DNA of 64,000 nucleotides from contig CAKQJE010000005.1 of assembly GCA_934247225.1 (NCBI GenBank), positions 1 to 64,000 of the forward strand, given 5' to 3'. Below, piece by piece: positions 45,833-55,046 of the stretch; position 1 is the stretch's first letter; each line of letters begins with the position of its first letter. The DNA is from an uncultured Clostridia bacterium. GTDB taxonomy: Bacteria > Bacillota > Clostridia > Christensenellales > Borkfalkiaceae. Below the pieces are notes generated by a model. The model made no database searches, was not told where the DNA came from, and was given only the letters and a program-made list of their open reading frames with translations. The position numbers and the translations under genes were made by a program.

Positions 45833-47685
45833 AAAATAAAATAAAAATAGCGAGCGGAATACTTGCATTTTCGTTCGCCCTGACGGCAGCCGCCTCGTGC
45901 GGCGCCGACAGCGGCGGATCTGACGGTAACAACGCGTCTTACAGCGGTTACGACGAAAGTCTGCGCGTGGAAGACGCAAGAAATATAACCGATAAGGAAT
46001 ATACCGTTTTAAACATCGTAGGCACTGACGATTACGGCAGAAAAATAGCCACCGTGGACGGTAAAAAGGACAACGAAAAGTATGTGGGAATGTTTTTCTT
46101 TCTCACGCTCGGTCAGCATACCAACCACAGGGGAATTTACGACATAAGTCAGATAACTCAGGACGGTTTGGATCTCGGCGCGTTTCAGTCCGATTCTCAG
46201 GCTTCGCCCGTCGGCGCGGCTCATTTCTGGGGCGAACCCGTTTTCGGGTATTATAATTCGACGGACGAGTGGGTTATCCGTAAGCAGATAGAAATGCTTA
46301 CCTTAGCGGGAATAGATTTCATCGTTCTCGATACGTCCAACGCCGTGCTTTATAAGCAGGTTACCGACGTTTTGTTCCCCGTTATGCTCGAATATAAAAA
46401 CGCGGGCTGGAACGTTCCCAAGGTTATGTATTACCTTGCGAGCAACGATAACGATAACACCGTTTATCCCGAGACTTTGCGCACCGTTTACAATTATTTT
46501 TACGCGACCGATACTTATAAGGATTTGTGGTTCTGCCCCAACGGCAAACCGCTTATCACCCGTCACGAAATGGCAACCGACGCGTTTTTGAAGACTTTCG
46601 ACGACGGAAAGTATTATAATTTCTTCGAATTCAAAACCCGTCAGTGGCCCACGAACGATTACGACAAACCCGACGGCGCGGCATGGATGGAATTCAGTTA
46701 TCCCCAGCCTCTTCACGGCGATTGGCTTTCGATCTCCGTCGCTCAGCATTACAGCGTTCGTTTCAGCGATACCGCAGGCACTCACGGCAGAGGATTCAAC
46801 GAAGAGACGAGCGATAACGACCACGAGAATTACGGTAAAGGTCTTAATTACCAGACTCAGTGGGAAACGGCGTTCAAGTACAACGAAAACGACTTGGTCA
46901 AATATGCTTTCATAACGGGCTGGAACGAATGGGTTGCCGAAAAAATGAAAGACTCTTCGGGAGTTTATTTCACGGTCGATCAGTTCAACGAGGAATATTC
47001 GAGAGATATCGAACCCTGCGTGAACAAAAAAGTGGCGGATAACTTCTATATGCAGACTATCCGCAACATAAAATCGTTCAATTACAGCGAAGCCAAGCAT
47101 TATGTTTACCCGAAAACGACGGTTGATATGAGCCGCGACGGCGAAGAATGGGACGATATCAGAGCATACGTCGACTTCACGAACGATTGTAACGATCGCG
47201 ACGCGTTCGGTTTCGTTAAAAGCGTTAAATATACCGACGAGTCGGGCAGAAACGATATCGAAACGGTCAAGGTTGCGAGAGACGACGAATATCTCTATTT
47301 CCGCGTTACGACCAAAGACGATATAACTTCCTATACGGACGGCGACGAGAAGTGGATGAATATCCTTCTTAAAACCGACAACGGAACGTCGCTTTGGAAC
47401 GGTTATAATTATGTTTTGAACCGCTCCGTTTCGGGCGACAAAACGGCGGTAATGAAAGCTTCCAGAGACGGAAAATCGCTTGAAAAATGCGGCGAGGGCG
47501 AAGTTAAGGTTTACGGTAAAACCATGCTTGTCAAAGTCGCGCTTAAAGATCTCGGGCTTTCTTCCTCCAACTATCATATAGAATTTAAGGTTGCGGATAA
47601 CGTTGCCGCGTACGATCACGTCGAGCTTTATCGCTCGGGCGACGCTGCGCCTATCGGCAGACTTAACTATTCTTACGGTTATTAA
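45829..47685 (+). CDS. GH99/GH71-like lipoprotein with a CBM9/DOMON-like domain
   Basis: A 618-residue lipoprotein (LTAAASCGAD). The N-terminal two thirds resemble the (beta/alpha)8 fold of GH99/GH71-like endo-acting enzymes: YVGMFFFLTLGQH, FGYYNSTDEWVIRKQIEMLTLAGIDFIVLDTSN, and FITGWNEWVAEK late in the barrel, whose GWNEW Glu is typical. Residues about 430-618 (DDEYLYFRVTTKDDIT, KVALKDLGLSSSNYHIEFKVAD) look like a CBM9/DOMON-type sugar-binding domain. It would cut polysaccharide at the cell surface before import. Starts within the end of the surface-protein gene (ATGA overlap). Confidence 0.78.
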   Translation: MKNKIKIASGILAFSFALTAAASCGADSGGSDGNNASYSGYDESLRVEDARNITDKEYTVLNIVGTDDYGRKIATVDGKKDNEKYVGMFFFLTLGQHTNHRGIYDISQITQDGLDLGAFQSDSQASPVGAAHFWGEPVFGYYNSTDEWVIRKQIEMLTLAGIDFIVLDTSNAVLYKQVTDVLFPVMLEYKNAGWNVPKVMYYLASNDNDNTVYPETLRTVYNYFYATDTYKDLWFCPNGKPLITRHEMATDAFLKTFDDGKYYNFFEFKTRQWPTNDYDKPDGAAWMEFSYPQPLHGDWLSISVAQHYSVRFSDTAGTHGRGFNEETSDNDHENYGKGLNYQTQWETAFKYNENDLVKYAFITGWNEWVAEKMKDSSGVYFTVDQFNEEYSRDIEPCVNKKVADNFYMQTIRNIKSFNYSEAKHYVYPKTTVDMSRDGEEWDDIRAYVDFTNDCNDRDAFGFVKSVKYTDESGRNDIETVKVARDDEYLYFRVTTKDDITSYTDGDEKWMNILLKTDNGTSLWNGYNYVLNRSVSGDKTAVMKASRDGKSLEKCGEGEVKVYGKTMLVKVALKDLGLSSSNYHIEFKVADNVAAYDHVELYRSGDAAPIGRLNYSYGY

Positions 47686-47692
47686 AATTTGC

Positions 47693-47726
47693 GGCTATTT
47701 CCTGCCCTTCGGGGCAGGAAATAGCC
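47693..47726 (+). terminator. Perfect 15-bp hairpin with TTCG loop
   Basis: GGCTATTTCCTGCCC and GGGCAGGAAATAGCC enclose an extra-stable C(TTCG)G loop. No T-run follows, so it may protect the 3' end of the upstream mRNA or cause partial termination. The spacer to 47885 is AT-rich with repeated AAGGATAAATT-like segments and the RBS CGAAAGGAAA of the next gene. Confidence 0.7.
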
Positions 47727-47885
47727 CGTTTAAATAAGAATATATGAGAGAAAATACTAAGGGGTAAAATCGGCGGACTATGCGGTGGCGATAAAGTTAA
47801 TCACGGTTATTCCGCCCGATAAATTTAAGGATAAAATTAAAGATAAATTAAAGGATAAATTTTAACCGAAAGGAAAATTATTTAT

Positions 47886-50138
47886 ATGGATTACAAATTT
47901 GACGAAAAAAAAGGAATTTTTACCCTTTATAATCCCGAAACGGGAAAGGACTGGAGCAATCATTTTTTTAATGATTTGAGCTATATCTGCTCCGTAACCC
48001 ATTTCGGCGCAACGTATTCGAGATACGTAGATAAAAATTCAGTTCAGGTAACTTTCAATTGCCCGCTCAGCTCTTATCTTTATATAAGAGACGCGGAAAG
48101 CAAAAAATACTGGAATATCGCGGGCTACCCCGCTTTAAATAAGGTGAACGGCTATAAGTGCGAGCACGGACAGCAGTTTACGAGAATTTCCTCCTCGGCG
48201 CATAAAATAAAGGCTTCGATAACCTACGTTATCGCGCCGAACGATACGAGGGAAATCTGGAAGGTCGAACTTTCCAATGAGGACAAAAAAGAACGTTTAA
48301 TCGACTTATTGCCTATCTTAGCGTTCGATCTTAACGGATTTGCCCAGCCTGTTTATTATAGCTCGGTGACTACGTCTTTCACCGAATTCGTGGAAGAGGC
48401 GAACGCCGTTTTCAATGAAAATCACGACCCGTACCGCCCGCACGAACTCACTTCGGGCTACATTATGTCGAGCGAACCCGTTTTTTCTTACGACGGGAAT
48501 TACGAGAAATTCATCGGCACCATGGGTACGCAGACCAAACCTTATATTTTAGAACACGGTCTCGATTGCACGAAATCGACGGCGACGGTAAGAACGCGCG
48601 GCGGAATTTTGCAAAACCGCATAAAGCTTGCCGCAGGCGAAAGCAAAACCGTTTATTTCGCAATGGGGCTTATCGAGAGCAAGGAAAAACTTATTTTCCG
48701 CCGCGACGAGCTTATAAAAGAATGCGAAAACATTGTGGATAACGCCGTAAACGGCGAAGCGAGATTCGGCAATTTAAGGACGAAATGCCCCGAGCCGCAG
48801 TTTAACCGCATTCTTAACTTCTGGGCGGAACATCAGGTTTCTTACTGTATGCTCGGCAAAAAAGCGGTCAGAGACAACGCTCAGCTCGGAATGGCTATGC
48901 TCAATTTCAATCTTCCGCTTGCCAAAAAGACGATAAACGAGTGCGTTGCGCATCAGTATAAGGACGGTCACGCCGTGCTGACCTGGTACCCGTATTTAGA
49001 GCCGAATATTTATTCCGATCCGTCCGCCTGGATGATTTACGCCGCTTGCGGCTATGTGAAGGAGTCGGGGGATTTCGATTATTTAAAGACCGAACTCGAT
49101 TACCTGGACGGCGGAAAAGCCACCGTTTACGAGCATTTGAAACAGGCGATAAAATGGTTCGAAAGAAAGGATAATTACGGTGCGAACGGTCTTCCGCGCA
49201 TTCACCACGCCGATTGGAACGACGCGTTAAACATTCCCGACGACAATGCGGAGTCCGTTCTGATGGCTATGCTTATTTGCAAAGCTTACGACGAAATGGC
49301 GGAGCTTGCTTTGTATATCGGCGACGAGCTTTACGCGAAAAAGCTTAAAAGAGGCAAAGCGAAACTCGCGAAAATTACAAACGAAAAGGCTTTCAACGGC
49401 GATTATTACGTCCGCGCGTTCTCGAAATTCGGGGTCGTCGGCGATAAAACGTGCGGCGGCGGAAAGATTTACGTCAATCCGCAAAGCTGGTCGATTCTTT
49501 CGGGAGTATGCCCGAAAGACAGGCTCGAAAAAGTTGTCGCGGCAATGGACTCAACCGAAACGGACGAGGGTATTCCGATGTGCGTTCCGCCGTATGCAGA
49601 ATATGACGAAACCGTCGGCAGAATGAGCGGAATGCTCCCCGGTGTTTACGAAAACGGCGGAATTTACAACCACGCGGGTTGTTTTAAAGTTATGGCGGAT
49701 TGCAGGCTCAAACGCGGCGACAACGCCGTGAACGCGCTTAAAAAAATCGCGCCCGACGGGAAATATAATCCGTCGAAAATAACCACGACCGAGCCGTACG
49801 TTTTCACGAACTGTTATTTAAAACATCCTTCGGTCGATATGCAGGTCGGGTTCTCGTGGCAGACGGGTACTTCCGCTTGGGGACTTATGTGCTATTATGA
49901 GGGTATTTTAGGCTTAGAACGCGGCTACGACGGATTGCATATAAATCCCGCGCTTCCGAAAGATTGGAAAACTTGCGAAGCCGAGAGAAATTACCGCGGC
50001 AACCGCTTGCATATAAAATTTATAAACAAGGGCGGAGATAAAGTTCGCCTTACCGTCGACGGAAAGAGAATAAATGGAAACGTCGTGCCGCTTTTTAAAG
50101 ATAACGACGAACATTTCATAAAAGCGGAGCTTTATTGA
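47886..50138 (+). CDS. GH94 family glycoside phosphorylase
   Basis: A 750-residue GH94 protein (cellobiose/chitobiose phosphorylase group), cytoplasmic, which splits beta-glucosides with phosphate to give a sugar-1-phosphate. The N-terminal beta-sandwich begins FTLYNPETGKDWSNHFFNDL. The alpha/alpha-barrel has GMAMLNFNLPLAKKTI, the HHADWNDALN motif with the general-acid Asp (DWND, Asp443-Asp446), GGGKIYVNPQSWSILSG and GIYNHAGCF. A C-terminal jelly roll follows (GLHINPALP). The exact acceptor sugar cannot be read from sequence. The deacetylase pseudogene starts one base after its stop codon. Confidence 0.92.
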   Translation: MDYKFDEKKGIFTLYNPETGKDWSNHFFNDLSYICSVTHFGATYSRYVDKNSVQVTFNCPLSSYLYIRDAESKKYWNIAGYPALNKVNGYKCEHGQQFTRISSSAHKIKASITYVIAPNDTREIWKVELSNEDKKERLIDLLPILAFDLNGFAQPVYYSSVTTSFTEFVEEANAVFNENHDPYRPHELTSGYIMSSEPVFSYDGNYEKFIGTMGTQTKPYILEHGLDCTKSTATVRTRGGILQNRIKLAAGESKTVYFAMGLIESKEKLIFRRDELIKECENIVDNAVNGEARFGNLRTKCPEPQFNRILNFWAEHQVSYCMLGKKAVRDNAQLGMAMLNFNLPLAKKTINECVAHQYKDGHAVLTWYPYLEPNIYSDPSAWMIYAACGYVKESGDFDYLKTELDYLDGGKATVYEHLKQAIKWFERKDNYGANGLPRIHHADWNDALNIPDDNAESVLMAMLICKAYDEMAELALYIGDELYAKKLKRGKAKLAKITNEKAFNGDYYVRAFSKFGVVGDKTCGGGKIYVNPQSWSILSGVCPKDRLEKVVAAMDSTETDEGIPMCVPPYAEYDETVGRMSGMLPGVYENGGIYNHAGCFKVMADCRLKRGDNAVNALKKIAPDGKYNPSKITTTEPYVFTNCYLKHPSVDMQVGFSWQTGTSAWGLMCYYEGILGLERGYDGLHINPALPKDWKTCEAERNYRGNRLHIKFINKGGDKVRLTVDGKRINGNVVPLFKDNDEHFIKAELY

Positions 50139-50337
50139 TATGCCCCGAAAATATCTCGTCGTAAGTATCGACGACGGAACGACTCAGGACGAGCGGGTTA
50201 TTTCCCTTTTCAAAAAATACGGAATAAAAGCCACGTTCAACATAAACACGGGCATTTTGGGAAAGACGGAAACGCTTCCGATTTTATGTTTCGACGGCGA
50301 GCCGCTTCATCATGACATTGTAACCGAAAAACAGCTG

Positions 50338-50893
50338 TTAGCCGAGCGGAATTTGAACCACATTAAGTTTTAACGGCGCAAAATTTGTAAAATCGGCGTT
50401 AAACTCACTTATAATACGTCAAGTATGATTGCGTTCGTTTGCCTTGATTTTCCTAAATTTATCGCCGGCAGCCACAGGTGATTGCATTTAAACCCGGTCT
50501 CACGGCGTGTTTTTGAATAATACGTCGTTCCGCTCGTGTGTTATACGTTAAGTATTAACGCGCTCGCGCGCCTTGTCTTAGTCTAAAAACACGCCGTGAG
50601 ACTTGCCCCAACCCAAACGGCAATATTTTCGATGATTTGGGGAAAAGGCGAACGCAGACGTACTTTCGTACTACAAGAGAGAATTTGCCTCAAAGCGCGA
50701 AAATTGTGCCGTTTGGGCGAGTTAAAATGCAATCACCTGTGGCTAAATGCGTAGCACCTTAAAGCCGTATTTTTTAGGCGGTTGTGACGAAGGTTTGCGC
50801 AGACGTTACTTACCGTACTTCAAGCAAAGATTTGCCGCAACAGGCAAAAAAGACGGCTTTAAGGCTTGATGGGGTTCGAATCCCGCTCGGCTA
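50338..50893. mobile_element. Palindromic element with tRNA-T-arm-like ends, inserted in the deacetylase gene
   Basis: A 556-bp element with terminal inverted repeats TTAGCCGAGCGG/CCGCTCGGCTA(A). Next to them lies a GATTCGAAC-type core, imitating a tRNA T-loop. No ORF and no evident target-site duplication. Its outer arms (50338-50469 and 50745-50893) are split by a second element at 50470-50744. The right arm contains a long inverted repeat (CCTTAAAGCCGT.../...ACGGCTTTAAGG) around a TTACTTACCGTACTTCAAG core. The right end is repeated, inverted, at 8272-8340. Confidence 0.8.
50470..50744. mobile_element. Nested palindromic element
   Basis: A 275-bp element bounded by perfect AGCCACAGGTGATTGC inverted repeats and lying inside the outer element. 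It contains two modules, each a long inverted repeat: CTCACGGCGTGTTTTT/AAAAACACGCCGTGAG around an ATACGTCGTT..AGTATTAACGCGCTC core, and CCCAAACGGCAATATTTTCG with its partner around a GCAGACGTACTTTCGTACTA core. Both modules also occur in the element at 9493-9986. Confidence 0.78.
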
Positions 50894-51439
50894 AACGGCT
50901 TATATGATGGGTTCGAGGTTGCGTGCCATACGAGAACGCATCCGAAACTTATAGGTCTCGGCGAGGAGAACTTGCGCCGCGAGATACACGGTAACTACGA
51001 CGACATAACCCGCCTTTGCGGGCGAAAGCCGACGGGAATAGCTTATCCCGGGGCGGCTCCGAACGTCGACGACGAGGTTATCGATTTTATAAAAAGAGAC
51101 GGCAGACTTTGTTATGGAAGAACGATCGACGAAACGCTCGGGTTTTCTTTCCCGACCGATTTTTACAGGTGGAACCCTTCGTGTCAGTTCCGAGGCGAAA
51201 ATCTGCTGCCGATGACAGAAAGATTTTTAGCCGAAAAACCGAGCGATAAAGACTTGCTGTTTTTCGTCTGGGGACATTCTTACGAATTCGATCTGGAACG
51301 CGGAGCCCGGGACAAGCTTCAAGTGTTCTGCGAAAAAGTTTCGGCGGCTTGCCTTTCGGGAGAAGTTATAAGCTTAACGTGCGAAGAATTTTACGGAAAA
51401 TTCGGCAAAGATATTGTTCGATAAAAGCAAAAATAAGCC

Positions 51440-51468
51440 GTTAATCGACTTATAGACGGGTTTTTGCG
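51440..51468. repeat. Copy of a small dispersed intergenic motif
   Basis: TTAATCGACTTATAGACGGG followed by T5. Nearly the same sequence occurs at 36658, inverted at 30787, and as a hairpin at 62708. Position is always between genes. Confidence 0.6.
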
Positions 51469-51506
51469 GGTTAAACAATCAAAAAACAAAGATCAGGAGA
51501 GAAAAG

Positions 51507-53336
51507 ATGAAAAAAACTTTTTTGCGTTGCGCGCTCGCGCTCGTTCTTTCGGTTATGCTTGCGATAGGTATAAATTCCGTCGGAACGCTTGCCGCCTGGT
51601 ATCCCGACGATAAGCTCGCGGCGCCGGGCGAGTCGGCTTACGGCGCGTCCGAACTTAAATCCGAACCCGTCGGCGTTGTCGACGTTAAAACAAAGGAAAC
51701 GGCGGAAAGCGTCAAAAGCGATAAACCCGCCGCGGCGATTTTAAATCTCGACGAAGATCTGAACGTCGTATCGTCGGACGGCGAAGTTATCTGTACGCTA
51801 TTGGCAGCGCTTGACGAGTATCTTAAAAAAGATACGTTGCCGATTTTCAATATCGGCACGGTTTCGGATGCAAAAAAGCTTATTTCGTGGTTTAAAACCG
51901 AAAGGGAAGTTTTCGACTCGTCCGTAATGAGCAAAAACGCGGAAGCCGTGAAAACTTTTAAAAACGAGTACCCTTTCGTGCGCGGGATTGTAGAATTCGA
52001 CGAAAGCGCGGATATAAAACAAACGGTTAAAATCGCCAACAAAAGCGGCGCGATCGTTGTCGTTATTCCCGAAAAACTTGCCGACGTTAAAACCGTGAGA
52101 TATATTCAGGGTAGATTTAAAACCGTTTGGGTAAGAGCGGAAAGCGACGGCGAAAGTTCGATAAAAAACAGCGTTTTCGGCGGAGCCTACGGCGTTATAA
52201 CGGGCGACGTCAAAAAGTTTTTCGATATAATCGGCAGTTTAAGCGGTCTTACGAGACTTCCTTTCAACGTCGCGCACAGAGGGCTTCCGAACGAATATAA
52301 CGAAAATTCCGTTTCGGGAACGCTCGCCGCCGTGAAAGCGGGAGCAACCCACCTCGAACTCGATTGTTATCTCACGACCGACGGCGAAATCGTGTTTATG
52401 CACGACGCGAATTTGCAAAGAACGTCCACGGGAACGGGGAATATCGAAAATTATTCTTCCGAGCAGCTTAAAGATTTCAGGCTCAAACAATTCGAAGACG
52501 AAGCGATACCGACTTTTGAAGATATCGCAAACGCTCTGAAAGGTACGGGCGCGGTTCTTGTCCTCGAAATCAAATCGCAGAAAACCGAAATCGTAAGCGC
52601 GCTTAAAGAAAAGCTCGAAGGTTCGGGGATAGAGGACGATATAGTCGTTATATCTTTCCACGAAAGTCAGCTTAAAGAAATGAAAGAAGTTCTTCCCGAA
52701 ATTCCCACGGCGGATCTGGATGGAAAAACTTCGGATACGCTTAAAGATATTCTTCAAAAATCGGGCGAAAACAACTCGGGAACAGACTATAATTTCAATG
52801 CTCTCGACGAAAATAAAATAAAGAATCTCGTCGTTCGCGGGTTTATCCCCTGGACGTGGACTTATTCGAACGAATACGACGTTTTAATCGCGTTCGAAGA
52901 CGGTTTCACGGGGCTTACGAACAATAAAGCCGACAGCCTCGGCGGCAAACCGCTTTATGTAAACGGACAAAGCAAAACGAATAAAATTCCCGAAAAGGGC
53001 GGCGAAATCAAGCTTACGGTAACGGAATACGGCGGAAAAACGAAAGAGGTCGTCGGGAAAATCGCAGACGTAACCCGAACGGGCGAAAAAGAATACGAAG
53101 TTTTCGCGGAGTATTCGCCGGACGAATATTATCTCGCGACCAAATTGTACACGCAAAAATTCACCGTGACCGTCGACGAAACGATAACCGACCCGGAAAG
53201 CGGTTCTTCGGGCGGAAACGGCGGCTGCGGCTCGAAGATAGGAGAAAGCGGCGGGGCGGTCGGTTTTGCCGTCGTCGGTTTCGTCGCTATGGCGGCTATC
53301 GCATTAAAATTCATTAAAGGTAAAGAAAATGACTGA
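51507..53336 (+). CDS. Surface-anchored glycerophosphodiester phosphodiesterase family protein
   Basis: A 609-residue protein with a signal peptide (LALVLSVMLAIGINSVGTLAA). Residues about 60-245 look like a degenerate TIM-barrel/GDPD-like domain. Residues about 250-480 are a GDPD domain: NVAHRGLPNEYNENS (His257 and the acidic residues), LELDCYLTTDGEIVFMHD and VLVLEIKS. Family members hydrolyse glycerophosphodiesters such as teichoic-acid or lipid head groups. An Ig-like domain follows. A tail with GGNGGCGSKIGESGG, a hydrophobic helix and KGKEND resembles the anchor at 45832. GGAG precedes the ATG. It overlaps the rhamnosidase gene by 8 bases. Confidence 0.88.
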   Translation: MKKTFLRCALALVLSVMLAIGINSVGTLAAWYPDDKLAAPGESAYGASELKSEPVGVVDVKTKETAESVKSDKPAAAILNLDEDLNVVSSDGEVICTLLAALDEYLKKDTLPIFNIGTVSDAKKLISWFKTEREVFDSSVMSKNAEAVKTFKNEYPFVRGIVEFDESADIKQTVKIANKSGAIVVVIPEKLADVKTVRYIQGRFKTVWVRAESDGESSIKNSVFGGAYGVITGDVKKFFDIIGSLSGLTRLPFNVAHRGLPNEYNENSVSGTLAAVKAGATHLELDCYLTTDGEIVFMHDANLQRTSTGTGNIENYSSEQLKDFRLKQFEDEAIPTFEDIANALKGTGAVLVLEIKSQKTEIVSALKEKLEGSGIEDDIVVISFHESQLKEMKEVLPEIPTADLDGKTSDTLKDILQKSGENNSGTDYNFNALDENKIKNLVVRGFIPWTWTYSNEYDVLIAFEDGFTGLTNNKADSLGGKPLYVNGQSKTNKIPEKGGEIKLTVTEYGGKTKEVVGKIADVTRTGEKEYEVFAEYSPDEYYLATKLYTQKFTVTVDETITDPESGSSGGNGGCGSKIGESGGAVGFAVVGFVAMAAIALKFIKGKEND

Positions 53337-54954
53337 AAACACGGAATTTCTGCTTCCCGTAAAAGTCCTCGTCATCGAGGGCAACGCGGAGAATGCGGAA
53401 AGTCTTTTGAAAAACAAAATAAAGCAAATCGGACTCGGCGAAAACGACGTTACGACGATAAGCGGCAAAACCCGCGTGGTTTTCGATTTCGGCAAGGAAA
53501 TTCAGGGCGGAATACGTATTCTGACCCATTATATCGACGACGGCGAACCCGTGAACATACGTTTCGGAGAGTCGCTTACGGAAAGTCTGACGCCGCTCGG
53601 CGCGAAAAATTCCACAAACGACCATTCTCTTCGCGATTTTTCCGTTTCCCTTCCGCAGCTTTCGGACGGATGTTACGGTCAGACGGGTTTTCGGTTCGTC
53701 AGCCTTGGTTTTAACGGCGGCAAATACCGCATAAAAAGCGTTTACGCAAAAAGCGTGACCGAAACTCACGATATTTCGGGAAGCTTTTGCTGCGACGACG
53801 AACGGCTCAACGAAATCTATTCCGTCGCGCAAAGAACTCTTCTTCTTTGCTTGCAAGGCGGAATGATCTGGGACGGAATCAAGCGCGACAGGCTCGTCTG
53901 GATAGGAGATCTTCACACCGAAACGCTCGGGCTTTTATACACCGCGAAAGACAGGGAAAATATTATAAACTGCGTCGATTTCGGCGTGCGGGAAACCCCG
54001 CCTACCGATTGGATGAACGGGCATACCGCCTATTCGTTCTGGTGGATTTTGGTTCTTTACGATTATTACCGTTTCACGGGCGATAAGGAAAAAGTCGGGA
54101 TATATGTCGATTATCTCGAAAAATTGCTGGCAAACACCGAGAAACTCGTAAGCGAAAACGGCGAAACGAATTTCCCGAACAACTTCCTCGATTGGCCGAC
54201 AAACGGCACCGAGGACGCGGTTAAAGGTTGCTCCGCGCTTTTAAAAATCGCCGCGAAAAAAGGCGGCGAACTGTTGAGAATTTTCGATAAAAGCGATTTT
54301 GCCGCGCGGGAGATCGTAAGGAAGCTTTCTAACGGAAAATATTTGCCCGCAAAGGCGAAACAAGCGGTCGCGATGGAATATCTCGCGGGGATTGCCGACA
54401 AAAAATCGACTATGGAAAAACTTTCCGAGGGCGGAGCGAAAGGCTTATCCACGTTTATGGCGTACTATATTTTAACCGCCGCGAAAGAGACCTGCGGAGC
54501 GGGAACGGCGGTTGCGATGCTTAAAGAATATTACGGCGGAATGCTCGATAAAGGCGCGACGACCTTTTGGGAAGATTTCGACGTCGATTGGATAAAAGAC
54601 AGCGGAAGAATAGACGAAATTCCCGAAAACGGGCTTAAAGACGTTCACGGCGACTACGGAAAGTTCTGTTACACGGGTTTCCGCCATTCGCTTTGTCACG
54701 GTTGGAGTTGCGGTCCGATCGCGTTTATAACGGAGACCATTCTCGGCGTAAAGGTTTCGGACGGCGGAAAAACAATCGAAATCGCGCCGTCGCTTTGCGG
54801 ACTTAAATTTGCAAAAGGAAGCATACCCACGCCTTACGGGAAAGTCGAAATTTTCCATAAACAAACGGAAAGCGGCGTGGAAACCGAAATTACCGCGCCG
54901 AAAGAAATCAAAATCGTCGCGAACGATTGTAATTTTACAATAAAAGATTTATAA
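53329..54954 (+). CDS. GH78-like alpha-L-rhamnosidase
   Basis: A 541-residue cytoplasmic-type protein. An N-terminal beta domain (VVFDFGKEIQGGIRI, VNIRFGESL, TGFRFVSL) precedes the alpha/alpha barrel of the GH78 group. It carries the family-typical WDGIKRDRLVWIGDLHTE (residues 181-198), where the acidic residues sit, then WWILVLYDYYRFTGD, FWEDFDVDW and SLCHGWSCGP. A C-terminal beta domain (GKTIEIAPSLCGLKFAKGSIPTPYGKV) follows. It is shorter than classic GH78 enzymes because it lacks the extra N-terminal domains. The start lies inside the preceding gene (ATGACTGA overlap), coupling the two. Confidence 0.85.
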   Translation: MTENTEFLLPVKVLVIEGNAENAESLLKNKIKQIGLGENDVTTISGKTRVVFDFGKEIQGGIRILTHYIDDGEPVNIRFGESLTESLTPLGAKNSTNDHSLRDFSVSLPQLSDGCYGQTGFRFVSLGFNGGKYRIKSVYAKSVTETHDISGSFCCDDERLNEIYSVAQRTLLLCLQGGMIWDGIKRDRLVWIGDLHTETLGLLYTAKDRENIINCVDFGVRETPPTDWMNGHTAYSFWWILVLYDYYRFTGDKEKVGIYVDYLEKLLANTEKLVSENGETNFPNNFLDWPTNGTEDAVKGCSALLKIAAKKGGELLRIFDKSDFAAREIVRKLSNGKYLPAKAKQAVAMEYLAGIADKKSTMEKLSEGGAKGLSTFMAYYILTAAKETCGAGTAVAMLKEYYGGMLDKGATTFWEDFDVDWIKDSGRIDEIPENGLKDVHGDYGKFCYTGFRHSLCHGWSCGPIAFITETILGVKVSDGGKTIEIAPSLCGLKFAKGSIPTPYGKVEIFHKQTESGVETEITAPKEIKIVANDCNFTIKDL

Positions 54955-54959
54955 TATAA

Positions 54960-54992
54960 GAAGTCGTAAACTTTATATGGGTTTACGACTTC
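54960..54992 (+). terminator. Hairpin after the GH78-like gene
   Basis: A perfect 12-bp stem GAAGTCGTAAAC/GTTTACGACTTC with a weak T-rich tail. Likely a partial terminator. Confidence 0.65.
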
Positions 54993-55046
54993 GTGTATTT
55001 AAAACAAAACCTGTTTAAAATAAAAACGGAAAAGAGTAAAATAAGT

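Larger units (their letters stand above)
50140..51424 (+). pseudogene. Polysaccharide deacetylase interrupted by a palindromic element
   Basis: The N-terminal part (50140-50337: KYLVVSIDDGTTQDERVISLFKKYGIKATFNINTG, with the catalytic Asp-Asp of NodB-type deacetylases) ends ...VTEKQL at the element border. The C-terminal part resumes at 50894 with NGLYDGFEVACHTRTHP, whose H..TH is the metal-binding motif. It runs through YPGAAPN and WGHSYEF to TGA/TAA at 51424. Removing 50338-50893 joins the two parts in one frame as EKQLNGLYDG, exactly as expected for an intact gene of about 243 residues. As it stands the first part ends at a TAA inside the element (50373). Homologues deacetylate sugar polymers. 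Confidence 0.85.

Noticed and set aside
50338..50893. A self-splicing group I or II intron in the deacetylase gene
   Set aside because: The borders do not fit group I (U before the 5' site) or group II (GUGYG...AY) rules, and no conserved catalytic core is seen.
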